This document shows positions 22,746-34,161 of a stretch of 64,000 bases of DNA, piece after piece (within the stretch, counting starts at the first letter, position 1; every line of letters begins with the position of its first letter). This DNA is from Gnetum montanum (Eukaryota > Streptophyta > Gnetopsida > Gnetales > Gnetaceae). The notes under the pieces are model-generated. The model saw only the letters and a program-made list of their open reading frames with translations. It ran no database searches and had not been told where the DNA came from. Position numbers and translations under genes: made by a program. The stretch is taken from NCBI GenBank assembly GCA_015680685.1, contig MNCI01035189.1, positions 228,505 to 292,504 of the forward strand, given 5' to 3'.

Positions 22746-23890
22746 TTTCCCAAATTAAAAATTCTTTAAAGTAAAGAATACACCAAAAATAATGTGGTTT
22801 TCCAACTTAGGTAGTGTACACTTGGAGGGTAGTTTGCAAGCACACCTTTGGACTTTATTGCTCTCAAATGTGATTTGAAGAATATCACACCCTATATAAG
22901 CTCTAAGCTTCACAATGGAGTGATTCATCGATACGAATCCACTCAATGTCGCAAGGTCCCCACAAGCATAAAATGTGGTTTCCAAGATCCCACAACCTTT
23001 ACAACTTAAGCTCTGTCCTAAAGTATTGTGGCACTACACCAACACTCAATCCCCCAGGATCCCAACAAGCTCAAGCAAGATGCCTTCCCACAAGAAGCAC
23101 ATCAACCCCTCAGGGTAACAAAAAAGAAAAACAATCAAAAGAAAAGAATGCAACTAAGTTTAATGATCCTTATACTTTGCAGTATAGCTCACTTTGAGCA
23201 ATTACAATAGATAAAAGATTGTATAATGAGGAACAACAATGATTACTTGATAAATATAATTGATAGTACACAATGTTTGCACATTTTCCAATGAGACTGA
23301 ATTCTTCTTATAGCTAATATGTTTCCAAAATCACCTTGTAATTTATGCAACAGCTAACTAAAAATCACTAGAGATGTATTCTCTGAGACTAACACGTCTT
23401 TATGCAATGGACCTTTATTCTGGAAAGACATCATCTACTGTTTTTCAGACATGTCTTCTCCTATGCTACCTTCAATTCTGCCAAGACATTTGTTGTTTCT
23501 TGGAGATGTCTTCACTTGATAGTAGACATCTTCTATTTCACACGAGATCTTCACTAAAACCCAATCCTTCAATGCTAACGCCTCCTTCTAACTTCTAAGA
23601 TGAGCTTTGAAGTCTTTATTCCTTCTCCAAGATCTTTGAATTCTTGCATGTTTACTTGAGACCTTGTAGATGTCCTTCCTCTTTGAGCTCTCATTTTGTT
23701 GAAACTAGTTCATTCCTTGTCATCAATGTAGGCTTCATCTTGGTCTTCTAGATCTTTATTTTGACATTGACTTGTAGGTTCATCTCATCTTTATCTTATG
23801 TCTTCAATGTACTTTGTCCTACAATCACAACAATCACACAAAAATTATTGTACTCCATTTTTCTTAATGTTTTGACATACCAAAAATTCA
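22745..23890 (-). repeat. 3' LTR of Cop-1
   Basis: Homologous along its whole length to 36370-38361 (minus the solo LTR there). It ends ATTCA at 23890, next to a polypurine tract. The outer end lacks the TGAGGATTATCG start of the other copy, so 45-60 bp were lost. Near-palindromes AAGAYRTCTT recur (23420-23550). Confidence 0.8.
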
Positions 23891-23909
23891 ATAATCTCTC
23901 CCTTTCTAC
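23891..23909 (-). other. Cop-1 polypurine tract
   Basis: On the minus strand GTAGAAAGGGAGAGATTAT ends exactly at the 3' LTR. Position and composition fit a plus-strand primer. Confidence 0.7.
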
Positions 23910-24419
23910 TGATGTTCAAAAGTTAAGAAAATGGGTTAGTTAACATGCAAATATCCAAATACTCTTTCCCTTTTCTAACAACATCAAAAAGGATAGAGCA
24001 CATAAACTTAGCTCTAAAAACCAATAAATATATTAAGACATAAATTCCTATGGTAGCCAGGGCCTAGGATAAAGTGTTGAGGGTCAAGGTTGTTCTGTAA
24101 AATGTGGAAAATAATGAAATGATGCAAATGCAAAAATAAAGATCAAAAGTATATCACACAAAGATATCAAAGTAAAAATACCATCTATCTATAACTCATC
24201 CACAAATTTTCATGTGGCCAATTGTACACATAAATTCACAACTATCAAAACAATCATCTATCTCGCATCACATCAATCACATCCATTTATCTAGCATCAC
24301 ATTAGTCAGATATGTGCAAAGTCCCAAAAATCACATATGTGAGAAATAAAAACTTCTTCCCCTTTTTAGACAATAATAAAAAGGAGAGAGAAAAATAATC
24401 TTTTGAGGACTCTAATCAA

Positions 24420-25411
24420 TAGCCTTGGTCACATGCTCAGATTCTAATCCCTCAACTGCTCTACATGGATGATAAGTCTCCTCCTCATTGTCATCATTGT
24501 TGGTGTTATGTCGGCTTAATCATTGCATGTTATCATCAAAGAACTCAATGGATTGGACTAGAGATTGACAAGGATGAAGCTCCACTTGAAATCAAGATGA
24601 AGCTAGAGGATTTGGCTGAACTAGAGGCTACTAAGTTGGTATCCATTTGGACGTGGTACTAAAGATACTCTCCATAGCCCACTACTCAAGTGAGTTGGGA
24701 GCATTGGCTAATGAAGGAATTGAATGGATAGGTAATGTAGGATCATGATGCTTAGGTTGCTACATGGGAATACAATGATTCCCCTGGACATGAGCTAGTG
24801 GTGCCTCAAGCTTTGAATTAGACTCCATCCTTGAGTCATAAGCATGCAAAGGATCAGCCATTGTAGAATGCCTTGGTGGGATAGGAACATCCTCCTTATT
24901 ATTAGAAATAGGAGGAGTAGTAACCTTCTCAAACACATATCCATTGGAAGGAGGAGGAATGTCAGTTGCATTTAAAATTTTACACAAGTAAGAGAGGTTT
25001 CTTCCAAGCTTTCCTATGGCTTTTGCAAAAAGGTGGAGAAGCTTCTTCAGTGAAGAATTGATCTGGGCACTCATGGATTTTGATCTGCTCAACTGAGGAG
25101 ATACCTCCTCCTTCTACTTCTATGATTTGGTGCTAGGTCCTGCTTCAGCCACATTTGAAAGACTCCTCTTCTTAACATATTTTTTAAGGCTCCTCTTTCC
25201 TTTAAGCAAAGGCATTTCTAGAATAGGTGCATCCTTCTAACAGATCAACAAGCTAATGCGATAGGGGTATCCAAGGATTCTTTCCTTGGTAAACAAACTC
25301 AATATGTCTTGATAGAGTGTATGCCTCAAATCTAATGATAATCCTATGAGAAGACAATAAATCACATAGGATTGGGGTGGTAGCAGATAATTGTAACTTT
25401 TCTTTTTTATC
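24420..25411 (-). pseudogene. Cop-1 second ORF, C-terminal half
   Basis: Continues the ORF of 34161-33424 after removal of Ath-3: the frame reads into SYNYLLPPQSYVIYCLLIGL, then an LRHTLYQDI block and ERILGYPYRISLLIC at 25237, the pattern at the end of the plant transposon-associated domain (PF20167-like). The rest is Pro/Ser/Lys-rich low-complexity sequence (frame 25092-24760 and beyond), probably a disordered tail, with stops after 24760. Function unknown. Confidence 0.55.
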
Positions 25412-25416
25412 ATAAT

Positions 25417-26179
25417 TGATGAATGGCGAGGTACCTCTACACTCAAGCATACGAATATGAGCATTACATGCGTGATCCGGTCGAACTCCATAGACTAAGT
25501 GCCTACATGCCTTATGGAACACCTAAGGTTAATCAATCGTTGTTGTCCCAAGCTTATTTGTATTTGTCATGGTTGTATGGTTAAGTAAGCTTGAGGCATG
25601 TGATTTTTATATCTTTTATGTTTTTATCGCCTATGCTAATGAGGGAAAGGGGTGAAGAGACTAAGTAACTAACTTTAACTAACTAAGCCTTAATCGTCCT
25701 AGCATCAGTATCCATTCCCACTTGTTGTTTCACACCCTAAACCAATGCAATGCTACTGGGATTACCAAACGCTATTCGTTACTGGGATTACCAAGCGTAA
25801 CGCACGTGCTCGAAGTGGTCGTACTGAATGCACTTAACTATGAGAGTTGAGGGTTGAGAGAGATAAGTCCTTAAGAAAGAATTTAAATAATTAGCAATAA
25901 TTAAAGTCCTATTTAGCTTAGTCCATGCACTGCAAGGTTTATCCAAAAGTTCATCTTTATTGCTGTACACAATTGTGTGCTCATGTATAGAATTGCTCGA
26001 ATAAAGATCCGTTCACTTTGGGACTCCTACTGTAGGCACATGGAAATTATTCTAACTCTAAAATGGAAAAATGGCAAGAGTTTGGCTAAGGTCTAGATCT
26101 AGATGGAGAAATAAGGGAGAGTCGCCTCTTATTTATAGAACTAGCAGCAGGCTGCAATATCGCGTATTGCGTCCCATCA
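25417..26179 (-). repeat. 3' LTR of Ath-3 (763 bp)
   Basis: TGATGAATGGCGAGG to GCGTCCCATCA. A polypurine tract abuts it at 26180, so it is the 3' LTR of a minus-strand element. TATA box (minus) near 26128. Compared with the other LTR fragment (33039-33418) it lacks about 25 bp of GATATC repeats. Confidence 0.9.
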
Positions 26180-26192
26180 TACCCCCATGACT
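26180..26192 (-). other. Ath-3 polypurine tract
   Basis: Minus strand reads AGTCATGGGGGTA immediately before the LTR, as in Ath-1. Confidence 0.75.
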
Positions 26193-28140
26193 GAATAAAA
26201 ACTCATCCTCGAGTTCCTTACAAAATATTGGGAAGGTATGGGATTATTGACTTGAATGGAACTAATGGTGAATGGGATGACATGTGAACGGATCATCATT
26301 ACAGAGCATGAAAAAATTGGTATTCATGACAACAAGAGTGAACACTTTATACATTTGACATTAGGCCTTATTTGGCAGCTGAGAGAGAAGAGAGAAGAGA
26401 GAAGAAGTCTGTTGTTGCCAACATCAAGATTGCGCCTTTCATTGTCCATACATAAGCATGCCACCAATCTTGCTCCTTACATAACTGCTTCAGCACCGAT
26501 CCATTCTAAGTGTTCCCTCCAGGTCCAATCCATTGTTGTATGATTACCATTTGAACACACAACACAGTCTTACATTAGCAAGGGTAAATGAATCATAATG
26601 CAATTGATACCTTGCTTTGGTGTAAGTTCCATTGGCTAAGTTGTGATATGGCTGATACAGATCTAGAGATACAATATCGATGCCTACCAAAGGTGCAAGG
26701 GCTAGGAGAAAATCGAAAAAATTGGGTCAGGACCCCCATGACTAAGAGCGAACCTCCGGTAGCGATAGAATGGAGAAAAAGAAAAGGAATAAGAAGGATG
26801 AAGAAAAAGAGACAACGAAAATGCTGATAAAAAGGGATGTTAGAGATGGAAATGAATGAAATAAATGGTGATTGCAAAAAAATGTTAAGGGAAAGAAATT
26901 AACGAATGCACCAAATAGGAATGTCAATGGATCCTCCCCAAAGCAGGCTTATGCCCTTAATGCCCTAACAATCCCACATTCAAAGAGTTCGTAGGCTCTA
27001 GGAATGTCATTTGGAAATAAGAGTTAAAGTCTTAACCACAAGAATTTACCAAACAGAAAACAATGCATCCACCGAGATATGGACTACTGATACAACTGAC
27101 AATGAGGTGATAAATGGGGAAAGAAGGATGGAAAGAAGAAAATGGAATGGAATCTCAAGAACAAGGTGGTGTACAGCCCCTTGTGTATTTAATGATTAAT
27201 GTGACTTAGTAGATTCCATTCCAAGTCCAGCCTCAAACAAACCACATCCAGTGACTTTACATTAATGCATTCGGCCAATCCATCCACTTGAAGTAATAAG
27301 AATGCCTTCACCCAAGAGCCACCACCATTCTGACAAAATGAAGGAGGAGAGAATAGGAAGCGAGAAGGGCCTTAGTTAGAGGGAACATGTTTATTTTGGT
27401 TCCATAACCAGTGCTTGTAGCCCAAATGATTATTTCATCTAAGGGATGTGCTTTGAATTATCACAGTGTTTTTTTTTTGTGTGTGAGAACCACACCATGC
27501 AAAGACTTATTATTTTTATTTACTCAGCTTCCCAAAAATATGGCAATCGTTAGAATGGTAAGAAAACTCAAGAAGAAAAAATTCAAGCACCCAAGAGAAT
27601 GGCCAGCACAAGAGCATCAAATCCCCTTGAAGTCACACCCCTTTCAATCCTTGAGTCCTTCCTTAGTTTGAGAAATACCCAGTCACCGATTCGTTGATAG
27701 TTCTTATTATTGAGAAAGGTGACTATATAATTCCAAGCTAAGAGAAACCATAAAAATTTATGGATGCATGGATGATGTGGACTCATTACCTGCTATATCA
27801 AAAGAACCATACCTTAGTATCAACATCGTAACTTAAAGGTAAAAACCAAACATTAGCAACCAATAGAAAATAGTTCATACCATCATTTAATAGCACTTAT
27901 TGGGTGACAAACTTAACAAAATGGATAAAACACACATAGACACACATAAATAAAAGAAAAAGTATAAATGATGTTGTAAAACAAAAATAAGAAAAGTTAA
28001 AGAAATTTGTAAAACAAAAATGTGCAAAACAAAAATGTGTAAAACAAAAACTTAAAAAGAACGGAGGGCCTCAAATGATCAGCATAGGTGGCCATCTCCC
28101 CCATGACTGAATTGAAAGGGAGAGATCCAAAATAATGAGC
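26193..28140 (-). other. Ath-3 non-coding spacer
   Basis: Contains, reversed, the conserved Athila spacer block at about 27360-27650 (CCCCTTGAAGTCACACCCC, GGAACATGT..., AACCACACCATGCAAAGAC). 26193-26270 matches the last 80 bp of Ath-1 before its polypurine tract. 26270-27330 is purine-rich and not seen in the other copies; no coding motif recognised. Confidence 0.65.
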
Positions 28141-28189
28141 ACTTATTTGAATTTTTTAAAAGTGTCAAACTTCTCCCAATTAATGTTTT

Positions 28190-28720
28190 TAGATTAACGG
28201 TTGGAAGTTGGTGACACTCATATTCCAATGTATCTATGCTTTCATTGTGGTTGCAAGTTGTTCCCCTAGTTAGTTCCATGCATATTGGTGGGTTGCTCTC
28301 TTGATTAGCTATCAACCACTAGGTGTCCTCTTGTTGTGTGGTTGCTACATATAGGCACCTTTGTATGTTAATTTCCTGAGCACACCGGTTGCATGTAGGA
28401 GATGCTGAGCATTCCTCCATGTCATCACCCTCTATATCACTATATGTGATGCATGGAACTTTCTTCTTCTCGATCTTTCCATAAATGTTTTCCTTAGATA
28501 TTTCCAAGGAAAGATCACGGATTCCTAGGCATGCGTTTATGGTTCTTAGCCATGCCCTCCCCATTATAATTAGGAAGTCCCCTTTATTATTGTTGACTTC
28601 TATCACTAGGAAATCAGCTGGGTGTGACCAACCACACACAGTGGTAACAATGTCCTCCACAAGTCCCAAAGGGACAGTGATGGACTGGTCAACCAGCTCT
28701 AATTGAATATTGCCCTTCTT
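28190..28720 (-). pseudogene. Ath-3 protease and linker
   Basis: The frame 28669-28319 shows MGLVEDIVTTVCGWSHPADF and GDFLIIMGRAWLRTINA, the C-terminal part of an Athila retropepsin. The active-site region lies in a broken frame near 28700. Further on come CMELTRGTTCNHNES and ECHQLPT, the linker also seen at 11640-11720. After about 28190 the sequence jumps to the region just before the spacer, where RT, RNase H and integrase should be. Confidence 0.75.
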
Positions 28721-29634
28721 GACTCAAGAAGAGCCTTACGTGGTTCGTTCCCAGTGACTTGGAGGTAGATTAAGGGACTTCCGGGGTTAGAGAGTTTACT
28801 GGGAAGGTGGCCCACCTTTATCCAATCAGTGACGGTATGTGTTAACATAACCGTATGCATTGAACTCTGTTGTTGGTTTGAAGGGAGCTCCGAAGCCTTA
28901 CTTGATGGAGGAGTGGTCATAGACTCAAACGCTTGTGGTTGTGAGAGCTTGTTTAGATTGTTGATTCTAAAGAAAGGTCTTCTCTTTGTATGGTTGTTAG
29001 AACCAGTAGTGGGTTGAAGGTTTACAACTCTCGTAGCATTACGTTGTTGCGGTTGAGTTGGGAGTTCCCCTTGCATCGTTGGAGCAGGTGGCAATGGAAC
29101 TATCAGTGTAAGAAATGTTGCTGGATTTGGAGGATGATATGCATGTGGGGTGTCCCTTCCAAGAGAAGGAGTCTTAAAATACTCCCGATCTTGGTAGTGA
29201 TATTGTGGGGTTACATGACCCATAGAGTCACTTGGAGAAACTGGCTGCTGCACATAATAGCCATACGGGTCTGGTTGTTGGTAAGGGTATTGTTGTCTAG
29301 GCAGTGGCATCCCCCATGATTGTGGGTATTACCATTGTTGGTGTTGCAAGTGGATAATACGTTAAGGGTTGGTGGAACTACCTTGGGTTACCTTGGGGAT
29401 AAGGTAATCTTTGGGGTTCTTGCCATTTGTTAAGTCTTGGGTTGAGTGCATACACCCCGGACTCTTGCAAATGTGAGATTATTGGGCAACATCCTTTAGG
29501 ATGGTCATACTGGCATATTTCACATGCACTATCATCATTCGTATTGGAATCCACAACCTCATCAGTGATAGTCATTTTTCCCTTACCCTTGTTACGTGCA
29601 TGGTCTGAATCTCTCCTCTTTTTCTTATCATGGT
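28700..29634 (-). pseudogene. Ath-3 gag, C-terminal part
   Basis: Two frames. 29634-29378: basic KKKRRDSDHARNKGKGK, then the knuckle CEICQYDHPKGCCP, an Athila-type C-x2-C-x3-H-x4-C box. 29310-28699: Pro/Gln/Tyr-rich (PLPRQQYPYQQPDPYGYYV) followed by RRPFFRINNLN. It binds RNA during packaging. The first bases adjoin the solo Tat LTR, whose insertion split gag. The same tail appears in the remnant at 41195 and 59720. Confidence 0.75.
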
Positions 29635-31101
29635 TGTACTGTCTGAAATCGTCGGTCTGGGGCTGGAATGAAACAGAGACCAAGAGATCCCTGGACAAGC
29701 ACAGAAGACCCTACCTTTGCTTAAGGGCAAGCTAGAATTAACGAAGGCAGAGTACCTTGGGTGGTCCGCACGCAGATCAAACAAGGATTTCCCCGAACGT
29801 ACACCTATATTTTGTACGCTGGGTTATATGTAAATGGCGTAATAGATGTAAAACCGAGCATAAACGTACAAGAATGTAAACAGTAAGTGCACAAGAAAAA
29901 ACAAAAACTATAACAAATCTTGGCCAAAAATGCAGCAATATTATTGCATAATGAAAATTACAATGCACCGGTCTAGACGCAGTTGTGGATCTGACACAAG
30001 GTGGACGAAGAGCCCCGGTGGATGCGGAGGGATGATGGTGTGCTGGTTTGAACTGCAGGCATAGCGTAGAGGCTATATGTTCAGCGTGCAGGGTTCAGGT
30101 CCAGCAGATAGGATGCAGGTTTCTTAATTTGCTTAGTGTGGTATGTCCCAATTTTTTGCCAAGATGCCTTCCAGTTTTTCCAACCCGGATCTGGTCAAAA
30201 ATCAAAATTTTTATACGGGTTTCCCCATTATACTCGGGTCTGAAAGGGGATGAGTGGCTGTAAGTTGAGAAAAATTTGGATCGGGAGACAGGTGGTACGT
30301 TGACCGAGTGCAAGATATGTTACAACTGTACAGCGTACAACATGCCAGCGTACAACATGCCAGCGTATAGCATGCCAGCATATAGCATGCCAGCGTATAG
30401 CATGCCAGCGTATAGCATGCCAGCGTATAGCATGCCAACGTAGAGCATACCAGCGTAGAGCATGCCAGCGTAGAGCATACCAGCATAGAGCATGCCAACG
30501 TAGAGCATGCCAACGTAGAGCATGCCAGCGTAGAGCATGCCAGCATATAGCATGCCAGCGTAGAGCATGCCAGTGTAGAGCATGCCAGCATAGAGCATGC
30601 TAGCATATAACATGCCAACATAGAGCATGCCAGCGTAGAGCATGCCAGCGTATAGCATGCCAGCGTACACCAAAAATGTACCCAGCGTACACAGATGAAA
30701 ATGCTTCATGTTAAGGTCAAAACTTGATTTTCGAGTACCTGAGAGCTACTGGGGACCCTAGGGAAGGTCCTGGGGGGTCCAAACGCTCAGTTCTAGCATG
30801 TTTTGACTCATTAATGGGGCCCAAAAGTTGATGTACGCTGGGCTCTACGCTGGCCATGTATAGGCCAGCATACAGGATGCATACTTAGTGAAAACCAAGT
30901 ATTTTGAGCTCAAGATTTGCCAAGTTTCATGCTCGATGTCATTGTAGTCTTCTGTGGGTCCCAGGGAACCATTTCTTGTTGAGTTTGACTCTGCTTGAAG
31001 CTGTCTGTGAGGCCCTCAAGCTTTAGTCATGCTGAGGAGCATCATGACTTAGCTCGATTCTTGTTGGAGAAGTACTAAGCTCAGAATTTTGTGGTGTTTC
31101 A
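29635..31101 (-). repeat. Solo Tat LTR S3 (1467 bp)
   Basis: TGTACTGTCTGAAATCG to GGTGTTTCA, the same family as 6498-8081. Flanks ATGGT (29630-29634) and ATGCT (31102-31106) differ by one base, fitting an aged 5-bp duplication. It splits the gag of Ath-3. The internal repeats differ from the Tat-1 LTR: a clean 15-bp array lies at 30335-30668. Confidence 0.9.
30335..30668. repeat. 15-bp tandem array inside the solo Tat LTR
   Basis: About 22 units of GCCAGCGTATAGCAT with variants (AGCATA, AGCGTAGAG). Because 15 is a multiple of three the minus strand is open in two frames over 129 and 136 codons, giving pentapeptide repeats of the type MLYAG and LACST. No start context or signal suggests a gene. 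Confidence 0.95.
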
Positions 31102-32793
31102 ATGCTCACTACTTTGCTCCTTAGACTCCTCTACGATTTTGAGACCGGTTTCGAATCTACTGTCTAAGGAGTCCCACATTTGATCTACCTTAGCCAACAC
31201 TTCAGTTGTTAACTTTTGAAGTGGCAAGGTTTTTCTATTCATCAACTCTTTGAGTGGTGACTCATCCTCTTCCTTATAGAATCTTACTCCCCTCTCTCGG
31301 AGGGAAGGATCGCAGTTATACTCTTTTGCACTTTCTCTTTTCTGTAGCTCACCTTCTTCCTTAGCTACTTGCCCCAACAATCTATGAACTTCATGGGGCC
31401 TAAGTTTAGATAATCTCCCTCAGGCATATGTTTCAAGGGTTCTCCTGGTTTCATGTCTTAGCCCATCTACGAGATGGCGTAGTTGATCTCGTTGTGTGTA
31501 ACCATGGCTCGGGCAATGATGTAGCAATGCATAATATTGGCCCATGGTAGCATCCAAGGGTTCGTGATTACCCTGCTTCCATCCTTGGATCTGCTTACGC
31601 AAGTTGGACACTCTAAAGTACGTTTGGTATTTATCGTTAAACAATTCTAACATTGTACTCCACCATATAATGGATTCTGATTCTAAGGACTAGTACCAAC
31701 TTTCCGCTTCTTTTATGAGTGTCCTTAGGAACAACTTTAACTTCTACCACTCGTTCTCGATATTATCCAAGGCACAGGCATCGTGGAATGCCTGTAAGTG
31801 GTTTTGCGGATCAGCATTGTATCCCCCCTCAAACCATGGGATATTATTCATGTCTAGTCTCTTGATTCGGCTATCTTTTTGGTGTCTTATAGGGATTCTA
31901 ACAGCCTCCATAATGTCTAACATGCTTTAGGTTGCAAGTAGGGGTTCATCATGATTATCTCTCTCATGACGTCTATGATGCCTATGTGGTTCCCTACTTT
32001 CCCTTCTTTCATGCCTTAATTCCCTAAAATCCCCTTGTCCTCGCTCTCGACTCTCTTGTTGAGGTCTTTCATTTTGCTTATCCTTACCCTTATCCTCACG
32101 GTTGTGCTCTTTGTGACTACGTCCAGATGTGTAAGGAGAGGGTGAATGGTGCCATGAAGGGAAAGAAGAAGGGGAACCATCACCATGATGATGTTTCTTA
32201 CCTTCTCTTCGGTGGTTATGGCCCCAATCGTGATGACGATCAGAATGCTTGTCCTTATCTTTTGTTTGTGTTCTCTCATTGAGCACTTGGTGTTCATGGG
32301 AATTAGAACTAGGGTTGTGAATTGTGGAGCGAAGGTTCTGATACCCTACCTCCTTACTATCGTTAGGAGGGGGAACATCATTTTGTGGGGAACCTATTGA
32401 GATAGGTTCACCACCCTTAATTTCTCTTATGATGGGCGAAGCATTATGGAGGCCTTTACCCTTCAACGATGTGTGGTGACTCTCCTGCCATAAGCCCCAT
32501 TAACGTTGTGCTTCTATGGGATGGTAGTCCCTCATTTTGTAATCACATGCAACATACTCAGCGTATAATTGCGACATGTCAATTCGTGCAAGGGCACGAA
32601 GGAGCATGTTAGGGGTGGCTCTGTCTGGAGGAAACACTATGTTACCCTCCAAATCTCTCCATCGCAGTTGTTCATCTTGATGGAAGATAAAGGTAAAGTT
32701 GGGTATATATTCATCATGATAAATATATACCACACTGAATTGTTGAGGAACTGGCGGTTCTTGGTTATGTATGTTGTGCTGCCGACTGTCTCT
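31102..32793 (-). pseudogene. Ath-3 gag, N-terminal part and capsid core
   Basis: Starts upstream of 32733, inside or before the gap. The frame 32466-31927 is very rich in His, Arg, Lys, Asp and Ser (DRHHDWGHNHRREGKKHHH), an unusual basic region. The Retrotrans_gag core follows in broken frames: IPWFEGGYNADPQNHLQAF, then MLELFNDKYQTYFRVSNLRK and LRHLVDGLRHETRRTLE (31653-31420). A charged helical stretch (31380-31102) runs into the solo LTR. It forms the particle shell. Stops occur at about every 80-180 codons. Confidence 0.78.
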
Positions 32794-33038
32794 NNNNNNN
32801 NNNNNNNNNNNNNNNNNNNNNNNNNNNNNNNNNNNNNNNNNNNNNNNNNNNNNNNNNNNNNNNNNNNNNNNNNNNNNNNNNNNNNNNNNNNNNNNNNNNN
32901 NNNNNNNNNNNNNNNNNNNNNNNNNNNNNNNNNNNNNNNNNNNNNNNNNNNNNNNNNNNNNNNNNNNNNNNNNNNNNNNNNNNNNNNNNNNNNNNNNNNN
33001 NNNNNNNNNNNNNNNNNNNNNNNNNNNNNNNNNNNNNN
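32794..33038. other. Assembly gap (245 N)
   Basis: Run of N. By comparison with the 3' LTR, about 408 bp of 5' LTR plus the leader of Ath-3 should lie here, so the true distance is larger than 245 bases. Confidence 0.95.
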
Positions 33039-33418
33039 TGAATGCACTTAACTATGAGAGTTGAGGGTTAAGAGAGATTAAGTCCTTAAGAAAGAATTTA
33101 AACAATTAACAATAATTAAAGTCCTATTTAGCGTAGTCCATGCACTACAAGGTTTATCCAAAAGTTCGTCTTTATTGCCATACACAATTGTGTGCTCAGG
33201 TACAGAATTGCTCGAATAAAGATCCGTTCACTTTGGGACTCCTACTGCGAGCACATGGAAATTATTCTAACTCTGGAATGGAAAAATGACAAGAGTTTGG
33301 CTAAGGTCTAGATCTAGATGGAGAAACAAGGGAGAGCCGCCTCTTATTTATAGAACTAGCGACGGGCTGTGATATCGCGTACGTGATATCGTGGCCCATA
33401 CGATATCGCGTCCCATCA
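33039..33418 (-). repeat. Remainder of the 5' LTR of Ath-3
   Basis: Matches 25825-26179 and ends GCGTCCCATCA at 33418, followed by ATAAT. Three GATATC-centred palindromes lie at 33370-33410; TATA box (minus) near 33345. Confidence 0.88.
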
Positions 33419-33423
33419 ATAAT

Positions 33424-34161
33424 GTTATATAAGATAATAAGAGACAAGGTGAAAGCATTAGGAGTCATCATGCTGCTCTCAACATGACCTCTATAAAATG
33501 TAACATCTTTCCCAAATAGTACATTACAAAATTCATCATATGCTATAGGCATGATACCATTTGAATAAATGTCCTGCATGGAATCAATGGTTACCATGAA
33601 GACATTGGGATTGGGCATCCCAAGGATTGCATTCACAACTAAGGGAGATACCTTGATGAGAAGACTCCCAACCATGGAAGTGAATGCCCCAAAAATAGCA
33701 TTTATAATAATAATATTACAATAGAATTCTCTAATTAATACTTTAGGAACTAGAAAATTCATTATAATGAAAGAGCCCTAGTTCAAAGCTTTAAAGTAGT
33801 CCGTCATTGTAGTTTGTCTATGGATAGGTAAAGACAAAGAGCATTCAACAATGATGCTAGTGGTTCAAGTAGCCTCAAACCTGTGTTATGTGCTTGTATT
33901 GTAGAATTGGGGCATGTAAGTGGGTAGCGCACTGCTGGAACTTCCTCTAGATTTTTTCTTTGGTAATGTCCTAGATGTTCCAATCTTCTTGTGGGATATC
34001 TCTGACAAAATCACTGCTAATGGTGGAGCCATAGTCATCAATGTGGGATCAAACAAAAGAATACAACAAAAAATGAGGGTTTTGGCTTTAATAGCAGTGG
34101 CAAACAAGGGCTTTGAGCAAAAAAGAAGATATCTTTTACAGAAGGAAGACATCTTATTCAT
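33424..34161 (-). pseudogene. Cop-1 second ORF, N-terminal half
   Basis: The frame 33762-33424 contains PKVLIREFYCNI, a VVNAILGMPNPNVF block and YDEFCNVLFGKDVTFY, the arrangement of the plant transposon-associated domain (PF20167-like): REFY...N, then a G...(I/L)LG(L/M)P block. Upstream (34161-33886) is Lys/Ser-rich with no recognised domain. Ath-3 interrupts the frame; the two sides join in frame across the duplicated ATAAT. Same strand as Cop-1 gag. I do not know the function. Confidence 0.55.

Larger units (their letters stand above)
25417..33418 (-). mobile_element. Ath-3: Athila element lacking RT, RNase H and integrase
   Basis: Flanked by exact target duplications ATAAT (25412-25416 and 33419-33423), inserted in the second ORF of Cop-1. 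Minus order: 5' LTR (inside the gap to 33418), gag (32733-31102, solo Tat LTR, 29634-28700), protease (28669-28319), linker (28315-about 28190), spacer (28140-26193), polypurine tract (26180-26192), 3' LTR (25417-26179). The pol segment of Ath-1 between linker and spacer is missing, and so is the env-position ORF, making it non-autonomous. The 245-base gap hides the 5' leader and most of the 5' LTR. Confidence 0.88.

Noticed and set aside
22745-22750. Target duplication of Cop-1
   Set aside because: The left LTR end is deleted, so matching 4-mers (CAAC) around the borders may be chance.
26370-27070. Possible MITE inside the Ath-3 spacer (CTTATTTGGCAGC ... ACCAAACAG)
   Set aside because: The ends are only loosely inverted and no target duplication was found.
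30211-30709. Two long minus-strand frames of repeated pentapeptides
   Set aside because: They arise from a 15-bp tandem array in an LTR; no signal peptide, start context or conservation.
32569-33064. Long frames spanning the N run
   Set aside because: They consist mostly of unknown residues across a gap.
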